A stretch of 8,575 nt of DNA from positions 1-8,575 of the forward strand of contig CACZOL010000061.1 of assembly GCA_902782705.1 (NCBI GenBank), read 5' to 3'. Shown here one piece after another: positions 6,058-8,575 of the stretch. The DNA is from an uncultured Selenomonadaceae bacterium. GTDB lineage: Bacteria; Bacillota; Negativicutes; Selenomonadales; Selenomonadaceae. The notes beneath the pieces were generated by a model. The model did not search any database. It saw nothing but the letters and a program-made list of their open reading frames with translations, and was not told the DNA's origin. The position numbers were made by a program, and so were the translations under genes. How positions within the stretch are numbered: the first letter of the stretch is position 1; the number at the start of each line of letters is the position of its first letter.

Positions 6058-7665
6058 TTATTCTGCTGCCGCCGCCGCTTCCTGCTCTGCCTGCGCTGCC
6101 TGCGCTTCCCGAGCCGCCTGCGCGGCCTGCATTGCCGTCTTCGCCGCTTGGAGTCCGGCCATGACCGTTTCCGAAGGACGCTCCGCGTTCTCCAGATGAA
6201 CGACGGCAGGGGAAACGACGCCCGCGTCCGCCGCCGAAAGGTTCTTGGACGTGTCGAGGGAAGGACGCACCGGAATCGTCTCGTCGATTTCCGTCTTGTA
6301 ATATTTCGCGACGTCCAGATCCACCTTGATACCCATGGCCTGATCGAGGGCCGCCTTGCTGGTGTTGTAATTGTAAAGCGCCGTGATATACGTGGTCTGC
6401 GTCTGAATGAGCTTGTCCTCCGCGTCCATGACGTCAAGGTTCGTGCCGACGCCGGCGCTGTATCGGACCTGCGCGATCTTGTAATCTTCCTGCGCCTGAT
6501 CCACAGCTACCTTCGTCGTGTGGATATTCTGCTCCGCCGCGAGAAGATTCAGGTACGCCTTGCGGACGTCCAGCTGGATCGACTCCTGCGTCTCGTAAAG
6601 CTGCTGTTCGGCTTTCCTCATAGACGCCTTGGCCTGCTGCACCTGTGCCTCGGTCACGTTGTTGTCGAAAATGTCCCAAGTCGCGGAGAGTCCCGCCGTC
6701 GTGCCGTCGCTTGCCTCGCTAATTTTTACCGTATTGGTTGAAAAAGCCTTGTCTCCGGACCAATCACGACTGACGAACGCGCCCACATTCGGACGATAGC
6801 CCGCTTTCGCCGCCTTCATTGTAGCCTCAGCTTTTTTCCATGCTCGTTCCATCGCTATCCCGTCGGGACGGTGGATCAGTGCGTAATCCGTGCAGCGGGG
6901 AAGGGAAATATCATATTTCGTATAGGAAAGGTCTTCCTTGGCGTCGACGATGGTGTCCGTCGGAAGACCGACAATATTATTGAAAGTCGCTACGGCCACG
7001 TCATAATTATTCTGCGCGCTCACAAGATTTTGCTGCTGGTTCGCCAGCTCGACCTGGGAACGCAGCACGTCAGACTTCGCGACGGTGCCGACCCGATACT
7101 GGGCGTTGACGTTATCGAGGTGGGCCTGCAAGGTGTCGACCGCTTCTTTATTGACCTGAATCAGGTTGCGATATTGCAGGATCTGGAAATAGGCCGAAGT
7201 GGTCTGTTGTTTGATGGCCTGCCGCGTGGCTTCCAGCGTCAGATCTGCCGCGTCGCGCCCAAGCTCCGCCGCCTCAATGGCGTTCTCAATCTTGCCTCCC
7301 GTATAAAGCGGAAACGTCACCTGCACCGTATTGGTAAATATTCTGTCGGAATGAAGTCCCTTCGCTTCATAAGCCGCTTGTGTCGCAGCGTTGTCCATGT
7401 GCCCGGCCTTGGCATACCCCTTGCCGCTCCAAGAAAGCTTCGGGCCTGCTTGCCTGCGCGCCTGTCTATGCGCCCAGTATGCCTGCGACTGGTCTTCCGC
7501 CGATTCCTTGATCTTGCGGTTGTTTTCCAGCGCCATGTCGATGCTTTCCTGAAGCGTCAGTTCGACAATCTGCGCAGCCTCCGCCGTCCCCAAAACGGCA
7601 AAGCCCATCGTTCCCACGACGGCCAGCGTCGCGAGAGCCTTTTGCAATTTGTTGATGCGTCTCAT
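6058..7665 (-). CDS. tolC: TolC-family outer membrane efflux/secretion channel
   Basis: This 535-residue outer-membrane protein would form the trimeric exit duct for tripartite efflux pumps or type I secretion. A Sec signal peptide (residues 1-30, AEA cleavage) leads into the first outer membrane efflux repeat (about 34-235) with VTFPLYTGGK (116-125) and YRVGTVAKSDVLRSQVELA (190-208). The second repeat (about 260-446) has the matching WDIFDNNVTEAQV (330-342) and YSAGVGTNLDVMDAEDKLI (402-420). This two-repeat layout, with strand segments next to long helical hairpins, is diagnostic of the family. About 90 residues follow, ending in an Ala/Gln-rich helical tail. The ATG at 7665 follows a G-rich ribosome binding site (AGGGGGAAG). 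It lies 108 bp after the mlaD-like gene, with its own promoter and a terminator. No membrane fusion protein or inner-membrane pump is in the window, so the substrate is open. Confidence 0.95.
   Translation of the reverse strand: MRRINKLQKALATLAVVGTMGFAVLGTAEAAQIVELTLQESIDMALENNRKIKESAEDQSQAYWAHRQARRQAGPKLSWSGKGYAKAGHMDNAATQAAYEAKGLHSDRIFTNTVQVTFPLYTGGKIENAIEAAELGRDAADLTLEATRQAIKQQTTSAYFQILQYRNLIQVNKEAVDTLQAHLDNVNAQYRVGTVAKSDVLRSQVELANQQQNLVSAQNNYDVAVATFNNIVGLPTDTIVDAKEDLSYTKYDISLPRCTDYALIHRPDGIAMERAWKKAEATMKAAKAGYRPNVGAFVSRDWSGDKAFSTNTVKISEASDGTTAGLSATWDIFDNNVTEAQVQQAKASMRKAEQQLYETQESIQLDVRKAYLNLLAAEQNIHTTKVAVDQAQEDYKIAQVRYSAGVGTNLDVMDAEDKLIQTQTTYITALYNYNTSKAALDQAMGIKVDLDVAKYYKTEIDETIPVRPSLDTSKNLSAADAGVVSPAVVHLENAERPSETVMAGLQAAKTAMQAAQAAREAQAAQAEQEAAAAAE
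6061..6168 (-). repeat. Low-complexity Ala/Gln-rich C-terminal tail of the TolC protein
   Basis: Residues 500-535 consist almost wholly of Ala, Gln and Glu in A-A-Q / A-Q-A-A-Q patterns. They are encoded by short GC-rich repeats such as ctgcctgcg on the plus strand. The segment is predicted to be helical and lies outside the efflux domain, so its length may vary between strains. Confidence 0.7.
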
Positions 7666-7712
7666 CAGCTACTTCCCCCTGTAAGCTACCTGCCGATATT
7701 TCGGTGCATATT

Positions 7713-7741
7713 ATTTTACCGCTTTTTTTCTATGAGTGCAA
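7713..7741 (-). promoter_or_regulatory. Sigma-70-type promoter for tolC
   Basis: On the minus strand TTGCAC (7741-7736) and TAAAAT (7718-7713) are separated by 17 bp, within the gap between the mlaD-like gene and tolC. The leader would be about 40 nt. No terminator is visible after the mlaD-like gene, so tolC could be read both from this promoter and by read-through. Confidence 0.7.
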
Positions 7742-7773
7742 ACAAAAACTTGCTTTTCTTCATTAGAGAAATA

Positions 7774-8575
7774 TTAAAATTCCTGCCGGACGCCGACGTA
7801 AGTCGCTCGCTTTTCACGATGGTTCGCGTCGTTTACCTGCCCGAAAACGTACGTGTTCTTCCCGACGCGGACGCTGGCTCTGGGCCGCAGGCGAATATGA
7901 TTCAGGTCGTAGGCGTCGAGCGAAAACTTCCAGTATTTTCCCGCGTCGGCGTCGAGCCCGATCCCGACCTCGCTGTCAATGATGCCCGCCCGAGCCGTCA
8001 ACGCGCCCATTCTCCGGCCCGCCTGCAGATTGAACCGGTTGCCTTCGCCGATATCGTTGATGCCGACACGGAAAAGATTCTTATCCGACGGCTCAAAGGT
8101 AACGTCAAAATTCGTGCGCCACTCGTGTTCCTTGCCGCTGTACATCACCTCTAGGCCGGGCGTGATTGCGCCCCCGCCGAGCCCGTCCAGCATCTTATCC
8201 GCCTTTTCCGTGACCTCGCGCGTATTGTGCAGCACCGCTTTAAGGTCTTCCGCCGTCTGCGGGTCGGTCACGACCCCTTCCAGGCTTTTCGCCATATTGT
8301 CGATGCGCGCGCTGGTCGTCGCGATATTGGCCACCGTTGCGCGAAGATTAGCCGCCGACTCGCCGTCGCCGGAAAAGTCCTTCACCATGACCTCGACTTC
8401 CCGCGCCGTGTTTGCGAGGCTCACCGACAGCATCGACAGCCCTTGCACCATCTGATTGATTTCCTGTTCGTTGCGCACGGCCATACGAGAGAACGTGCCG
8501 GTCATTTCGCGGACGTTGCTCGTGATCTCTTTCAGGTTGACCACCGTGCTGACGAAAGACGTCTTGAGCTGCGGA
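7774..8575 (-). CDS. mlaD: MCE/MlaD-family lipid transport protein, C-terminal part with predicted outer-membrane beta-barrel (partial)
   Basis: The 266 visible residues are the C-terminal part of an open frame that continues past the right edge; the MCE domain itself would lie outside. Visible residues 1-130 are a long amphipathic helical region (NLKEITSNVREMTGTF, QMVQGLSMLSVSLANT, NLRATVANIATTSARIDNMA) typical of the stretch after MCE domains. After GLGGGAI the chain changes to alternating polar/hydrophobic strands (about 140-266): EWRTNFDVTFEP, NLFRVGINDIG, RFNLQAGRRMG, LTARAGIID, WKFSLDAYDLN, RLRPRASVRVG, TYVFGQVNDA. It ends in ...VRQEF, a C-terminal aromatic as in Bam-inserted barrels. 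Long MlaD proteins with helix plus barrel are known from Veillonella and are thought to bridge both membranes for phospholipid traffic. Orthology is inferred from the tail and the neighbourhood. No start codon is in view. Confidence 0.78.
   Translation of the reverse strand, partial: PQLKTSFVSTVVNLKEITSNVREMTGTFSRMAVRNEQEINQMVQGLSMLSVSLANTAREVEVMVKDFSGDGESAANLRATVANIATTSARIDNMAKSLEGVVTDPQTAEDLKAVLHNTREVTEKADKMLDGLGGGAITPGLEVMYSGKEHEWRTNFDVTFEPSDKNLFRVGINDIGEGNRFNLQAGRRMGALTARAGIIDSEVGIGLDADAGKYWKFSLDAYDLNHIRLRPRASVRVGKNTYVFGQVNDANHREKRATYVGVRQEF

Noticed and set aside
5907..6437. Upstream extension of the LCP reading frame by 177 codons
   Set aside because: The extension overlaps tolC and crosses the tolC terminator. 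It encodes an Arg-rich sequence, and the TTG at 5906 has a good ribosome binding site and is followed by the membrane helix.
6871..8154. 427-codon plus-strand open frame
   Set aside because: It spans parts of tolC, a promoter-bearing gap and the mlaD-like gene in antisense. It has no ribosome binding site or recognisable motif, and both minus-strand proteins are clear.

Overview
The window looks like chromosomal DNA from a diderm Firmicute (Negativicutes, perhaps a motile Selenomonas-like genus). This is inferred from Firmicute-style promoters, AGGAGG-type ribosome binding sites and Firmicute-like LCP and chemoreceptor proteins occurring together with two outer-membrane genes: a TolC-family channel and an MCE/MlaD protein ending in a predicted outer-membrane beta-barrel. 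Coding DNA is GC-rich and intergenic DNA is AT-rich. No mobile element, CRISPR array, tRNA or rRNA was seen.

Layout. At the left edge a response regulator (minus strand, running off the window) is divergent from a chemoreceptor gene (752-2455, plus). Their roughly 300-bp shared region holds a strong plus-strand promoter and a 16-bp perfect palindrome. After a strong terminator comes an exported protein of unknown function (2606-3349, plus), built from a gapless 78-residue tandem duplication flanked by His/Met-rich and Gly/Met-rich ends. A hairpin terminator then separates it from a convergent radical SAM gene (3405-4304, minus). Further right, all on the minus strand, are an LCP (LytR-CpsA-Psr) family gene with a TTG start (4527-5906), a TolC-family gene (6058-7665) and the 3' part of an mlaD-like gene (7774 to the right edge).

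How the genes fit together. The right half is an envelope-biogenesis neighbourhood read right to left: an MlaD-like protein likely to bridge inner and outer membranes for lipid transport, a TolC-like outer-membrane efflux or secretion channel, and an LCP enzyme that attaches an anionic polymer to peptidoglycan. tolC has its own good promoter in the 108-bp gap after mlaD. Hairpin terminators follow tolC, LCP, the exported protein and the chemoreceptor gene, so most genes here look like short, individually controlled transcription units. The left half is signalling: a two-component receiver next to a transmembrane chemoreceptor.

The points most worth a second look are the beta-barrel end of the MlaD-like protein, the duplicated exported protein with metal-ligand-like ends, and the palindrome in the divergent signalling promoter region.
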